DNA of 64,000 bases. Origin: Anaerotignum sp. MB30-C6. GTDB taxonomy: Bacteria; Bacillota; Clostridia; Lachnospirales; Anaerotignaceae. Shown here piece after piece: positions 10,007 to 19,066 of this stretch. The stretch spans positions 2,604,001 through 2,668,000 of the forward strand of contig NZ_CP133078.1 of NCBI RefSeq assembly GCF_030908465.1, given 5' to 3'. Numbering within the stretch: the stretch's first letter is position 1; the number at the start of each line of letters is the position of its first letter. A program made the position numbers and the translations under genes. Under the pieces are notes generated by a model. The model worked only from the letters and a program-made list of their open reading frames with translations, had not been told where the DNA came from and ran no database searches.

Positions 10007-13000
10007 TTATTCCTCGTCCTCAAAATCGCCATCTAGAAGCTCTTCTTCAAAATCGTCCTCAACCACTTCGTTGCCTTCTGCTTCAACACCCTCTTCGGCG
10101 TCAGCCTCAACACCTTCTTCTCCGTCAAAGAGGAAGTCTACCAACTCTTCTTCAGCCGTCAAAGGTCTTGCACGGCGGTAGTCTTGTTCTTCCGCTTCAA
10201 ACCCATCAATATTTACATTTAAATCGTCCACTTCTTCGATGGACTCTTTAATCTCTACTTCTGTTTGATCATCACGCAGAACACGAATATCCAACGCTAA
10301 GGACTGTAATTCTTTCAGCAATACCTTGAAGGATTCAGGTACACCAGGTTCAGGAATATTTTCACCCTTAACAATAGATTCATATGTCTTAACACGACCA
10401 ACAATATCGTCAGACTTCACAGTTAAGATTTCCTGCAAAGTATAAGCAGCGCCATAAGCTTCCAGCGCCCAAACTTCCATTTCACCGAAACGCTGACCGC
10501 CGAACTGAGCTTTACCACCCAAAGGCTGCTGCGTTACTAAGGAGTAAGGACCTGTGGAACGTGCGTGAATCTTATCATCAACCAAGTGGTGAAGTTTCAA
10601 GTAATGCATGAAACCAATGGTTACACGGTTATCAAAGAACTCACCTGTACGACCGTCACGCAAGGAAACCTTACCATCTCTGGAAATGGCAACACCCTTC
10701 CATTCTTCTCTATGGTCTCTGTTTGCATATAACTCGTCGTAAATTTCACCCTGTAATAAAGGCTTCCATTTTTCGGAGAATTCTTCCCAACAAGTATTTA
10801 CATAATCATTGGCCATCTCCAAGGTATCCATGATGTCAATTTCGTTTGCACCGTCAAATACAGGGGTGCTGATTTTCCATCCCAATGCTTTTGCAGCCAA
10901 GGAAAGGTGAGTTTCCAACACCTGACCAATATTCATACGAGAAGGAATACCCAGAGGGTTCAATACGATGTCCAAAGGACGTCCGTTTGGCAAGAAAGGC
11001 ATATCTTCCACAGGAAGAACACGGGAAACAACACCCTTGTTACCGTGACGACCAGCCATCTTATCACCAACGGAGATTTTTCTCTTCTGCGCAATATAAA
11101 CACGTACCAACTGATTTACACCAGGGCCAACGTCATCGCCATTTTCTCTTGTAAAGATTTTAACGTCAACGATAATACCTGTTTCACCGTGAGGTACACG
11201 TAGGGAAGTATCTCTAACTTCTCTTGCCTTTTCACCGAAAATAGCACGAAGCAATCTTTCTTCCGCTGTCAGTTCTGTTTCACCCTTCGGTGTAACCTTA
11301 CCAACTAAAATATCGTTGGGGCGAACTTCCGCACCAATACGAATGATACCTCTTTCATCCAAGTCCTTCAGGGCATCGTCACCCACGTTAGGAATGTCTC
11401 TTGTGATTTCTTCAGGTCCCAGCTTTGTATCTCTGGCATCTGCTTCAAATTCATTGATATGAACAGAAGTATAAACGTCATCCTGAACCAGTTTTTCACT
11501 TAATAAAACAGCATCTTCGTAGTTGTAACCTTCCCATGTCATAAAGCCGATGAGGGGGTTTTTACCCAATGCCAATTCACCATCACAAGTAGATGCACCA
11601 TCGGCAATTATTTGATTCGCTTCAACCCGATCCCCTACATCAACAATAGGCTTCTGATTCAAGCATGTGCTCTGGTTACTTCTTTGATATTTAATCATCT
11701 TGTAGCGATCTCTTCCGGATGCATCGTTACGCACAACAATTTCATCTGCAGAGATTCTTTCAACAACACCGCTGTTTTTTGCAATGACGCAAATCCCGGA
11801 GTCTTTTGCGGTCTTGTATTCCATACCTGTACCTACGATAGGAGAGTCTGTTACCATCAAAGGTACCGCCTGACGCTGCATGTTGGAGCCCATCAGCGCA
11901 CGGTTCGCATCGTCGTTTTCCAAGAAAGGAATGAGTGCTGTAGCAACAGAAACCATCTGCTTAGGGGAAACGTCCATCAAGTGAATTTGACTTCTGTCAA
12001 CTTCGATGATTTCTTCTCTATGACGACCACTTACTTTTTTATGCACAAAGTGACCCATGCCGTCCAAAGGCTCATTGGCCTGGGCAACGCTGTAGTTTTC
12101 TTCTTCATCGGCGGTTACATAAATAAACTCTTCCATAACCCGAGGTTGTTCCCCGCTATGGTCTACCTTTCTGTAAGGTGCTTCAATGAAACCATATTCA
12201 TTAATTCTTGCAAACGTTGCAAGAGTATTAATCAAACCGATGTTAGGACCTTCTGGCGTTTCGATAGGACACATTCTGCCGTAATGGGAATGGTGAACGT
12301 CTCGAACTTCGAAGCCCGCTCTTTCTCTTGACAAACCACCGGGGCCCAAAGCGGACAAACGACGCTTATGTGTCAACTCAGAAAGAGGGTTATTTTGATC
12401 CATAAACTGAGACAACTGAGAGCTACCAAAGAACTCTTTGATTGCAGCTGTTACAGGACGCACGTTTACCAACGCCTGAGGTGTAACAACGGCTAAATCC
12501 TGGGTTGTCATTCTTTCTCTAACAACTCTTTCCATTCTGGAAAGACCAATACGGAACTGATTCTGCAACAACTCTCCAACGGAACGAATACGTCTGTTGC
12601 CCAAGTGGTCAATGTCGTCCACATTGCCGTATGCGTAATCCAAATGCAACACATAGTTGATGGAAGCAAAGATATCTTCCAATGTGATATGCTTGGGAAC
12701 CAATTCATGAATATTTTCTTTAATTGCTGCGGCTACTTCCTCTGAACTTTGGTACTCTTCTAAAATACGTACCAATAAAGGATAGTAAACCAATTCTCTA
12801 ATACCAAGGTCTTCCGCCTTTAGGCCGAATTCTTCGATATAACCATCAATGTCAACGGCCTGATTGCTGAGAACCTTCAGCGTTCTATCTTCTACTTCGA
12901 TCTGAACGTAAGCTGCACCTGTGTTCTGAATTTCTTCACACATCTCCATAGACAAGACTGTGCCTGCTTCTGCAACAACCTCGCCAGTCATTGGGTCAAC

Positions 13001-13891
13001 CACATTTTCAGCAAGCTTTGCACCACGGATACGGTTTTTTAAAGCCAACTTCTTATTGAATTTGTAACGTCCAACTTTTGCCAAGTCATAACGCTTCGGA
13101 TCGAAGAACATACCATCCAATAAGGACTTAGAGCTTTCCACTGTAGGAGGCTCACCTGGACGCAGCTTCTTATAAATTTCAACCAAGCCTTCTTCGTGAC
13201 TCTTAGAGATATCTTTCTCTAAGGAAGCCAAAATTTTAGGCTCTTCGCCAAACATTTCAAGAATTTCCGCATCTGTACCAATACCCATGGCACGAATCAA
13301 AACGGTAACCGGCACTTTTCTTGTACGGTCTACACGTACATAAAAAATGTCATTGGAATCCGTTTCGTATTCCAGCCATGCACCTCTGTTTGGGATAACC
13401 GTAGCAGAGAGTAGTTTTTTACCAACCTTATCAAAATCAGAAGCATAGTAGATGCCGGGAGAACGAACAAGCTGGCTTACGATAACACGTTCCGCACCAT
13501 TAATGATAAAGGTACCGGTCTCGGTCATCAAAGGGAAATCGCCCATAAAGATTTCCTGTTCTTTTAATTCATCCAATTCTCTGTTGTAAAGTCTAGCCTT
13601 TACCTTCAATGCAGCCGCAAAGGTTGCATCTCTTTCTTTACATTCTTCAATGGAGAATTTTGGTTCGGAATCCAAAGAAAAATCAATGAATTCCAGTACA
13701 AGGTTTCCGCTAAAGTCTGTAATTGGAGAAACGTCCTCAAATACTTCCTTTAGCCCCTCGCTTAAAAACCACTGGTAGCTGTTTTTCTGCACCTCAATCA
13801 GATTGGGCATTTCTAAAACCTCATTGATTCTAGAGTAGCTCATTCTGGTTGTGTCGCCAAAACGGAGTGCATGAATTCTGTTTTTTTCCAT
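10007..13891 (-). CDS. rpoB: RNA polymerase beta subunit
   Basis: This is the 1294-residue beta subunit. The rifampicin region (about residues 480-510: [17 protein letters not shown] followed by [13 protein letters not shown]) has the sensitive-type residues at the Asp, His and Ser hot spots. The conserved [10 protein letters not shown] and the C-terminal [22 protein letters not shown] are present. After the usual end comes a very acidic tail (about 45 residues, mostly Glu, Asp, Gly and Val, ending DFEDEE). Longer acidic ends are known in some clostridia. ATG 13891 follows GAGAGGTG. Unlike the common order, rplJ-rplL are not directly upstream; queH and a transporter gene on the other strand intervene, and rpoB has its own promoter and a leader of about 220 bases. 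Confidence 0.99.
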   Translation of the reverse strand: MEKNRIHALRFGDTTRMSYSRINEVLEMPNLIEVQKNSYQWFLSEGLKEVFEDVSPITDFSGNLVLEFIDFSLDSEPKFSIEECKERDATFAAALKVKARLYNRELDELKEQEIFMGDFPLMTETGTFIINGAERVIVSQLVRSPGIYYASDFDKVGKKLLSATVIPNRGAWLEYETDSNDIFYVRVDRTRKVPVTVLIRAMGIGTDAEILEMFGEEPKILASLEKDISKSHEEGLVEIYKKLRPGEPPTVESSKSLLDGMFFDPKRYDLAKVGRYKFNKKLALKNRIRGAKLAENVVDPMTGEVVAEAGTVLSMEMCEEIQNTGAAYVQIEVEDRTLKVLSNQAVDIDGYIEEFGLKAEDLGIRELVYYPLLVRILEEYQSSEEVAAAIKENIHELVPKHITLEDIFASINYVLHLDYAYGNVDDIDHLGNRRIRSVGELLQNQFRIGLSRMERVVRERMTTQDLAVVTPQALVNVRPVTAAIKEFFGSSQLSQFMDQNNPLSELTHKRRLSALGPGGLSRERAGFEVRDVHHSHYGRMCPIETPEGPNIGLINTLATFARINEYGFIEAPYRKVDHSGEQPRVMEEFIYVTADEEENYSVAQANEPLDGMGHFVHKKVSGRHREEIIEVDRSQIHLMDVSPKQMVSVATALIPFLENDDANRALMGSNMQRQAVPLMVTDSPIVGTGMEYKTAKDSGICVIAKNSGVVERISADEIVVRNDASGRDRYKMIKYQRSNQSTCLNQKPIVDVGDRVEANQIIADGASTCDGELALGKNPLIGFMTWEGYNYEDAVLLSEKLVQDDVYTSVHINEFEADARDTKLGPEEITRDIPNVGDDALKDLDERGIIRIGAEVRPNDILVGKVTPKGETELTAEERLLRAIFGEKAREVRDTSLRVPHGETGIIVDVKIFTRENGDDVGPGVNQLVRVYIAQKRKISVGDKMAGRHGNKGVVSRVLPVEDMPFLPNGRPLDIVLNPLGIPSRMNIGQVLETHLSLAAKALGWKISTPVFDGANEIDIMDTLEMANDYVNTCWEEFSEKWKPLLQGEIYDELYANRDHREEWKGVAISRDGKVSLRDGRTGEFFDNRVTIGFMHYLKLHHLVDDKIHARSTGPYSLVTQQPLGGKAQFGGQRFGEMEVWALEAYGAAYTLQEILTVKSDDIVGRVKTYESIVKGENIPEPGVPESFKVLLKELQSLALDIRVLRDDQTEVEIKESIEEVDDLNVNIDGFEAEEQDYRRARPLTAEEELVDFLFDGEEGVEADAEEGVEAEGNEVVEDDFEEELLDGDFEDEE

Positions 13892-14118
13892 CTTGTCACC
13901 TCTCGAAATAATGATTGCACCGACAAAACCACCGCTTCCATAAAAGCAAGCGAAAAAGGGAATTTTCCCTGTCTGGACACAAAAAATTTAGAACTGCTTA
14001 AACAAAGCTAGACCTTTGCCTACACCGCCTTTGATCAGCGGCCATGACAAAAGCCTCTTTCTTCAAGAAATTCTAATCTTTACAACTGGGTATATCGCCA
14101 AATGACGTCCCACCCTCA

Positions 14119-14146
14119 TATATATTGAACAAAAACAACCTCTCAA
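14119..14146 (-). promoter_or_regulatory. Probable rpoBC promoter and long leader
   Basis: TTGAGA (14141-14146) and TATATA (14119-14124) are 16 bases apart on the minus strand, so transcription would begin near 14112. The leader (13892-14112) contains a GGGAA/TTCCC hairpin followed by TTTTTC about 50-60 bases before rpoB, which could act as an attenuator. The spacing is good; the exact promoter is inference. Confidence 0.5.
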
Positions 14147-14221
14147 CTCCTTAAAAACAAGCAGTTTTGCCTAGTAAAACAAGCAATTTCAACTAAAAAT
14201 CACTCAATTGTAAAAATCCTG

Positions 14222-14250
14222 TTGAACTTTGATTTCTATTGTGCTATACT
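14222..14250 (+). promoter_or_regulatory. Promoter of a candidate small RNA
   Basis: TTGAAC (14222-14227) and TATACT (14245-14250) on the plus strand are 17 bases apart. The promoter points away from rpoB, back to back with the rpoBC promoter. Confidence 0.7.
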
Positions 14251-14256
14251 GCTTTT

Positions 14257-14333
14257 AAGTTGGGACATTGTCCGTATTCGTCAATGTGTGAAATATTTTA
14301 TCATTTATAAGGCTTGGTGTCAAGCCTTTTTTT
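14257..14333 (+). ncRNA. Candidate free-standing small RNA, about 77 nt
   Basis: A strong promoter is followed about 60 bases later by a strong terminator, with no open reading frame between. The predicted RNA has a small GGAC/GTCC hairpin at its 5' side, an AU-rich middle and the terminator stem. It matches no riboswitch or known RNA that I recognise; preQ1 motifs, considered because queH follows, are absent. It could instead be a prematurely ended leader of the queH transcript, although queH appears to have its own extended -10 promoter at 14478-14486. Confidence 0.5.
14309..14333 (+). terminator. Intrinsic terminator of the candidate small RNA
   Basis: The stem AAGGCTTG/CAAGCCTT with a GTGT loop is followed by seven T on the plus strand. 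No protein gene lies upstream on this strand. Confidence 0.85.
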
Positions 14334-14477
14334 ATGGGCTTTTTCTGGGATTCTAAGTTTTTTGTAACCCCCATAACCCCTACTTACTTTCCTTCTCTCT
14401 TTTCCTCAGTATTTCAATGTCTAAATATGTCAAAATTCCAATTTAACCAAGAACAACGCTAAAATTTCATTAAACTT

Positions 14478-14486
14478 TGGTATAAT
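14478..14486 (+). promoter_or_regulatory. Extended -10 promoter, probably for queH
   Basis: TGGTATAAT matches the extended -10 form; no good -35 box is present. It lies about 145 bases before the queH start codon. Confidence 0.45.
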
Positions 14487-14632
14487 TTTTAATTTCCACA
14501 AAATTTAAATATAGCATTTTTGTGAAAAAAAATTGTTCTTTTTTTCGTACGTACTCATTTTTACCCCTCCAACCCTTTCCTTTCTGTCAAAATGTTGCTA
14601 AACTCTTTATAGTTTAAAGAGAGGTGTTTACT

Positions 14633-15280
14633 ATGATCAAAGAAAATTATCAGCATATATTAGATAAAACCTTAAAACAAATTGAAAAAGGAGGAGATCG
14701 CCCTAGGCTATTACTTCATAGTTGTTGCGCCCCATGTTCTTCATATGTGTTGGAATATCTAACATCTTATTTTGATATCACAATTTTTTATTATAACCCA
14801 AACATCTTCCCTCAGGAGGAGTTCCTTTTTCGTGCAGACGAGCAGCAAAAGCTGATTGAAAATATGCCACTAAAAGCTCCTGTTTCCTTTCTCTTGGGAG
14901 AATATGATACAGAATCCTTCTTCTCCCTGGCAAAAGGCCACGAAAGGGAACTTGAGGGAGGCCCTCGGTGTAAGGCTTGCTACAGCCTACGGTTACGTAA
15001 AACCGCAGAGGAGGCAAAAAAAGGTGGGTTCGACTACTTTACAACCACCCTTTCCATAAGTCCCCATAAAGACGCACAAGCACTAAATCAGATTGGAAAA
15101 CAGCTGGCAGAAAACTATGATGTTCCCTACCTATTTTCTGATTTTAAAAAGCGGGATGGTTATCGTCGCTCTTGTCAACTCTCGGAATCTTTTGGTCTTT
15201 ATCGGCAAAACTATTGTGGCTGCCCCTATTCCAAACTGGAAGCAGAACTGCGAGAGGAGAACAGCCAAAATGAAATTTAG
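14633..15280 (+). CDS. queH: Epoxyqueuosine reductase QueH
   Basis: QueH reduces epoxyqueuosine to queuosine at position 34 of tRNAs with GUN anticodons, as a non-homologous replacement for QueG. The 215-residue protein has the family's Cys clusters: HSCCAPC near the N-terminus, the pair in GPRCKACYSLRL, and YCGCPYS at the C-terminus; the segment TTTLSISPHKD is also typical. These Cys bind an iron-sulfur cluster and a second metal site in the family. A GTG at 14624 is in frame but overlaps the ribosome site GAGAGG, so ATG 14633 is used. It sits on the plus strand between rpoB and rplL and is 15 bases ahead of a transporter gene, so the two form a small operon. No preQ1 riboswitch is seen. Confidence 0.93.
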   Translation: MIKENYQHILDKTLKQIEKGGDRPRLLLHSCCAPCSSYVLEYLTSYFDITIFYYNPNIFPQEEFLFRADEQQKLIENMPLKAPVSFLLGEYDTESFFSLAKGHERELEGGPRCKACYSLRLRKTAEEAKKGGFDYFTTTLSISPHKDAQALNQIGKQLAENYDVPYLFSDFKKRDGYRRSCQLSESFGLYRQNYCGCPYSKLEAELREENSQNEI

Positions 15281-15295
15281 AAAGGATATATTGTT

Positions 15296-16180
15296 ATGAG
15301 TCAACGTCATAAGGGCATTTTGTGCATCATCTTGTCCTCTTTTTCCTTCGTCCTAATGAACCTTTTCGTTCGTTTGTCCGGGGATTTACCTTCTATTCAA
15401 AAAAGTTTCTTCAGAAACCTGATTGCAATGCTTTTCGCCCTTGCTATTTTATTAAAAGAAAAGCCCGCTGTCTCGTTGGATGGGCAGTCAAAGCGATATT
15501 TAATTTACCGTTCCTTATTTGGCACCATTGGAATTCTATGTAATTTTTATGCCGTCGATCACTTGGTACTTTCCGATGCATCCCTGCTAAATAAAATGTC
15601 GCCATTTTTTGCAATTTTATTCGGAATATTAATTTTAAAGGAGAAAATTAATTTATTTCACCTTTCCTCTATTGTAACTGCCTTTGTTGGTGTACTTTTC
15701 GTCGTAAAGCCAACTGGCCTTAATATGGACCTCTTCCCTGCATTTATCGGGCTTCTTGGTGGTGTTTGTGCAGGTGCAGCTTATACTTTTGTACGGGCAC
15801 TGGGGCAAAGAGGTGTACAAGGACCTTTTATTGTATTTTTCTTCTCTGCCTTTTCCTGTGTGGTGACTTTACCCTATCTTCTTTTCCAATACCAACCTAT
15901 GGATTCCAGACAGGTACTGACTTTACTTTTTGCAGGCCTTGCGGCTGCAGGTGGGCAGTTTGGAATAACCGCCGCCTATTGTTATGCACCAGCAAGGGAA
16001 ATTTCTGTCTTTGATTATTCTCAAATTCCCTTTTCCGCATTGCTAGGCTACTTAATTTGGGGACAAGTGCCGGATATGTATAGCTGGTTGGGGTATTTTA
16101 TCATTTGCTCCACAGCGGTAACTGTGTTCCTCTATACAAACGGTTATTTTCATAGAAAAAAAGAATCACTCTCTAAATAA
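15296..16180 (+). CDS. EamA/DMT superfamily transporter
   Basis: The 294-residue membrane protein has about ten hydrophobic helices arranged as two EamA repeats (about residues 5-135 and 145-285), each ending in the family's short loops (FGILILKEKIN in the first, SALLGYLIWGQVPD in the second). Members export or import small metabolites and are not predictable in substrate. It follows queH by 15 bases with an AAAGGA ribosome site, so it is probably cotranscribed. A role in queuosine precursor traffic is possible only by neighbourhood; QueT and YhhQ type carriers are different families. A terminator follows. Confidence 0.85.
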   Translation: MSQRHKGILCIILSSFSFVLMNLFVRLSGDLPSIQKSFFRNLIAMLFALAILLKEKPAVSLDGQSKRYLIYRSLFGTIGILCNFYAVDHLVLSDASLLNKMSPFFAILFGILILKEKINLFHLSSIVTAFVGVLFVVKPTGLNMDLFPAFIGLLGGVCAGAAYTFVRALGQRGVQGPFIVFFFSAFSCVVTLPYLLFQYQPMDSRQVLTLLFAGLAAAGGQFGITAAYCYAPAREISVFDYSQIPFSALLGYLIWGQVPDMYSWLGYFIICSTAVTVFLYTNGYFHRKKESLSK

Positions 16181-16242
16181 GTTATGAGGGGATTCAATAC
16201 TTAAACAACTTCCCTCATCCCAATACAAAAATACTAAAAATA

Positions 16243-16277
16243 AAAAAGAACTTGATTTCACTAGTCAAGTTCTTTTT
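16243..16277 (+). terminator. Terminator after the queH operon
   Basis: The inverted repeat AAGAACTTGA/TCAAGTTCTT with a 9-base loop is flanked by A and T runs, so it could act in both directions. Confidence 0.85.
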
Positions 16278-16531
16278 ATATCTCATTATTTCTGCTATAA
16301 ATAGTTCTATGGAAGTAAACTTAATATATAATATCCCTTTATCATTGATTATTTACCCCCTCAGGAAACCATCTTCTATTGACCATTCCATATCATCTAC
16401 AATCTCTCTTTTTGCTTTTGCTGTTATTCAATCATCATCAGTTCTTGGGTCAGCCCTGAGATTACCTATTTAAATTAAACCCAGTTTATTCTGTGGTGTA
16501 TATTTTTTCATTCAATCACCCCAACAGCAAA

Positions 16532-16586
16532 GTGCAATTACTCAGAGATTACAGGAACTTGTATAGCTCCAGTAGGATAATTGCAC
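16532..16586. repeat. Nested inverted repeat between two converging terminators
   Basis: GTGCAATTA (16532-16540) and TAATTGCAC (16578-16586) are perfect complements enclosing a second imperfect hairpin (GGAACTTG through TAGCTCC). The 320 bases around it (16278-16600) hold no supportable gene. It may be a structured RNA, a binding site or an old element end. Confidence 0.4.
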
Positions 16587-16600
16587 AACTAAGTACACTC

Positions 16601-16637
16601 AAAAAATAACCCCCAAAACATGATGTTTTAGGGGTTT
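16601..16637 (-). terminator. Terminator after rplL
   Basis: On the minus strand AACCCCTAAAACA pairs with TGTTTTGGGGGTT and is followed by ATTTTTTG. It ends the ribosomal protein operon. Confidence 0.85.
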
Positions 16638-16652
16638 TGTTTGCGTTTTTAA

Positions 16653-17021
16653 TTACTTCAATGTAACCTTTGCGCCAACTTCTTCTAATTTAGCTTTGAT
16701 CGCTTCAGCGTCTTCTTTGGAAGCCTGTTCTTTCAGAACTTTAGGAGCACCGTCTACTGCTTCTTTCGCTTCTTTCAAACCAAGACCTGTTACTTCACGA
16801 ACTACTTTGATAACTTTGATCTTTTCAGAACCAACCTCTGTTAATTCTACGTCGAATTCTGTTTTTTCTTCAGCTGCTGCTACAGGGCCTGCTGCTACTG
16901 CTACACCTGCTGCTGCGGATACGCCGAATTCTTCTTCTGCTGCCTTTACCAAGTCGTTCAATTCTAATACTGTAAGTTCTTTTACAGCTGCAATGATTTC
17001 TTCAATTGTCAATTTTGCCAT
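16653..17021 (-). CDS. rplL: 50S ribosomal protein L7/L12
   Basis: L7/L12 forms the flexible stalk that recruits translation factor GTPases. The 122-residue protein has the N-terminal dimerisation and L10-binding part ([20 protein letters not shown]), an Ala-rich hinge (about residues 35-50) and the C-terminal domain with [23 protein letters not shown] 17021 follows GGAGGTGC. A TTGCCC/GGGCAA hairpin (17062-17076) lies in the gap behind rplJ and may set the higher L12 yield by protecting or initiating this part of the mRNA. In most relatives rpoB would follow; here a terminator does. Confidence 0.98.
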   Translation of the reverse strand: MAKLTIEEIIAAVKELTVLELNDLVKAAEEEFGVSAAAGVAVAAGPVAAAEEKTEFDVELTEVGSEKIKVIKVVREVTGLGLKEAKEAVDGAPKVLKEQASKEDAEAIKAKLEEVGAKVTLK

Positions 17022-17093
17022 TTTAAAGCACCTCCGATTAAATTTGGTAGTTAATTATAATTTGCCCATGGGGCAATTCTTTTTTTGCAAAAA

Positions 17094-17588
17094 TTATTCT
17101 GCTGCCGCATCTTTCTTCGCGATCTGATCGATAACACGTGCGAAAGAGGACATAGGGCTCTTGAAGCTGCCCAACAATTTGGAAAGCAATACTTCTTTGG
17201 AAGGGATATCAGCAACAAGCTTCATACCTTCAGCATCGTATACAACGCCTTCAATAACACCAGCTTTGAATTCCAAAGCCTTTGCATCTTTCGCTACTTT
17301 ATTCAAAATAGATGCTGCTGTTGTAGCATCTTCGTAGCTGAATGCAAATGCACTGGGGCCAGACAAATACTGATCCAATCCTTCAAACTGTGTACCCTGA
17401 ACTGCTAAGTGTACCATTGTGTTTTTGTAAACTTTATAGTCAACACCTGCATCTCTCAGTTGTTTTCTAAGAACTGTATCCTGTTCTACTGTTAAGCCTC
17501 TAGCGTCTACCACTACTAGGGAAAGCGCCTTTTCCAGCTTTTCTTTGATTTCATTTACGACAACCTGCTTCTGTTCGATTTTTGCCAT
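17094..17588 (-). CDS. rplJ: 50S ribosomal protein L10
   Basis: L10 is the stalk base that binds L7/L12 dimers on 23S rRNA. The 164 residues contain the usual KQVVVNEIKEKL start, the central VDYKVYKNTMVHLA and a helical C-terminus with LSKLLGSFKSPMSSFARVIDQIA, which carries the L12 binding sites. ATG 17588 follows AAGGAGGTG. Directly upstream is a recognisable L10 leader, so expression should be under feedback by the L10-L12 complex. Confidence 0.98.
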   Translation of the reverse strand: MAKIEQKQVVVNEIKEKLEKALSLVVVDARGLTVEQDTVLRKQLRDAGVDYKVYKNTMVHLAVQGTQFEGLDQYLSGPSAFAFSYEDATTAASILNKVAKDAKALEFKAGVIEGVVYDAEGMKLVADIPSKEVLLSKLLGSFKSPMSSFARVIDQIAKKDAAAE

Positions 17589-17618
17589 ATTTACACCTCC
17601 TTAAATCCTTTATAGATA

Positions 17619-17730
17619 AAGAAAGCCTCTTTGCACATAGACAAAGAGGCTCATAGCTCAATTTCAGCAATCTCCTCGGCAGGATTTACGCAATATTTTG
17701 CACCCGCTGTCTACGGCACTATTCGGTTTT
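17619..17730 (-). promoter_or_regulatory. Ribosomal L10 leader
   Basis: On the minus strand the leader shows the conserved CCGTAGACAGCGGGTGC and AAATCCTGCCGAGG segments, a mimic of the L10 site in 23S rRNA. A hairpin AGCCTCTTTG/CAAAGAGGCT then follows close to rplJ (17622-17651), with a short, imperfect T run. In Bacillota this RNA binds the L10(L12)4 complex and reduces expression; the last hairpin may serve as an attenuator. Confidence 0.88.
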
Positions 17731-17790
17731 TCTTTTCAACTTTTTTATTATACAAGATAAATAAGTTTCCGTCAAGAGCTTTTTTTGAGA

Positions 17791-18486
17791 TTACTCAGAA
17801 ATTTTCGCAGGGTTAACCTTTATGCCAGGGCCCATTGTTGTTGTTAAAACAACACTCTTTAAATACTGACCCTTAGCAGCTGTAGGTTTTGCTTTTATGA
17901 TAGCACTCATCAGAGTCTGGAAGTTTTCTTCCAATTTCTCGGAACCAAAAGATACCTTACCTACGGGAACATGAATGATGTTTGTCTTATCCAAACGGTA
18001 TTCAATCTTACCTGCTTTGATATCGTTGATAGCCTTTGTAACGTCCATTGTTACAGTGCCTGCTTTAGGGTTAGGCATTAAACCTTTAGGACCTAAAACA
18101 CGACCCAAACGACCAACAACGCCCATCATATCAGGTGTTGCAACAGCAACATCGAAACCGAACCAGCCTTCATTCTGGATCTTGGGGATCAAATCTTCTG
18201 CTCCTACGAAATCAGCGCCGGCTGCTAAAGCTTCATCTGCTTTATCACCCTTTGCAAATACCAATACGCGAACTGTTTTACCTGTACCGTGTGGAAGAAC
18301 AACGGCACCACGAACCTGCTGATCAGCATGTCTGCTGTCAACGCCCAAACGAACATGTGCTTCTACCGTTGCATCGAATTTTGTCACAGATGTTTTCTGC
18401 ACTAAATCAATGGCTTCATTTGCATCGTAAAGCATAGCCTTGTCAACGAGCTTTACAACCTCGTTATATTTTTTTCCTCTTTTCAC
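17791..18486 (-). CDS. rplA: 50S ribosomal protein L1
   Basis: L1 forms the mobile L1 stalk that guides deacylated tRNA out of the E site, and is a translational repressor of its own operon in many bacteria. The 231 residues are of normal length, with [19 protein letters not shown] in the centre and a C-terminal [15 protein letters not shown]. The start is a GTG (18484-18486) eight bases after AAGGAGG. A hairpin resembling the L1 site of 23S rRNA ends just ahead of the ribosome site (separate entry). Confidence 0.98.
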   Translation of the reverse strand: MKRGKKYNEVVKLVDKAMLYDANEAIDLVQKTSVTKFDATVEAHVRLGVDSRHADQQVRGAVVLPHGTGKTVRVLVFAKGDKADEALAAGADFVGAEDLIPKIQNEGWFGFDVAVATPDMMGVVGRLGRVLGPKGLMPNPKAGTVTMDVTKAINDIKAGKIEYRLDKTNIIHVPVGKVSFGSEKLEENFQTLMSAIIKAKPTAAKGQYLKSVVLTTTMGPGIKVNPAKISE

Positions 18487-18503
18487 TTTCGTGACCTCCT
18501 TAT

Positions 18504-18532
18504 GTGGTAATATCGGGAGAATTCCCTCCCAC
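18504..18532 (-). promoter_or_regulatory. L1-stalk mimic in front of rplA
   Basis: On the minus strand GTGGGAGGGA, a short loop, TCCC and TTACCAC form a two-part stem (GTGG/CCAC outside, GGGA/TCCC inside) that ends next to the AAGGAGG of rplA. The same elements border the L1 site of 23S rRNA (GTGGGAGG and TACCAC in E. coli). L1 binding and repression are inference. Confidence 0.6.
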
Positions 18533-18556
18533 TTCTGCCGTCAAATCATTCGGCTT

Positions 18557-18982
18557 TTATTCTTCAACAACGATACCCATGCTTCTTGCTGTACCGCAAA
18601 TCATGCTAAAAGCAGTCTCAACGTTAGCTGCGTTCAAGTCGGGCATTTTCAATTCTGCAATTTCCATTGCTTTTGCTTTGGAAACTTTAGCTACTTTTGT
18701 TTTGTTAGGCGCACCAGAACCGGATTCGATGCCGCAAGCCTTCTTCAAAAGAACTGCTGCAGGGGGTGTCTTTGTAACGAATGTGTAGCTTCTATCCTGA
18801 TATACAGTGATAACAACAGGGATAATTAAACCTGCCTGAGAAGCTGTTTTTTCGTTGAATTCTTTACAAAAGCCCATGATGTTCACACCATGCTGGCCCA
18901 ATGCAGGACCAACAGGAGGAGCGGGTGTTGCCTTCGCTGCTGGAATCTGTAATTTAATATAACCTGTTACCTTCTTTGCCAT
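18557..18982 (-). CDS. rplK: 50S ribosomal protein L11
   Basis: L11 lies at the GTPase centre and is needed for activation of RelA-type enzymes by stalled ribosomes. The 141 residues include the N-terminal proline-rich helix ([20 protein letters not shown]), the target of thiostrepton-type action, and the C-terminal RNA-binding domain with [17 protein letters not shown] nine bases upstream overlaps the AGGAGGTG site, so ATG 18982 is used. An L1-stalk mimic precedes it. Confidence 0.98.
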   Translation of the reverse strand: MAKKVTGYIKLQIPAAKATPAPPVGPALGQHGVNIMGFCKEFNEKTASQAGLIIPVVITVYQDRSYTFVTKTPPAAVLLKKACGIESGSGAPNKTKVAKVSKAKAMEIAELKMPDLNAANVETAFSMICGTARSMGIVVEE

Positions 18983-19002
18983 GATTGGCACCTCCTATAA
19001 AT

Positions 19003-19033
19003 GTGGTAATTAGCGGGGATTTTTCCCTCCCAC
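19003..19033 (-). promoter_or_regulatory. L1-stalk mimic in front of rplK
   Basis: This is the second copy of the element found before rplA: GTGGGAGGGA, loop, TCCCC and TTACCAC on the minus strand, directly upstream of the rplK ribosome site. Two copies in one operon would allow L1 to repress L11 and itself separately. Confidence 0.6.
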
Positions 19034-19066
19034 CTAGCGGACTTGCCGCCTTATGAAACGTTGACT

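Noticed and set aside
11612..12331. Long open frame (239 codons) on the plus strand
   Set aside because: It is antisense to a conserved part of rpoB, with no ribosome site and no recognisable family.
14251..14632. preQ1 riboswitch upstream of queH
   Set aside because: None of the known preQ1 aptamer cores could be found; the hairpins present are a simple terminator and short stems.
16252..16473. 73-codon plus-strand frame behind the DMT transporter
   Set aside because: It starts inside a terminator stem, has no ribosome site and looks like random AT-rich translation.
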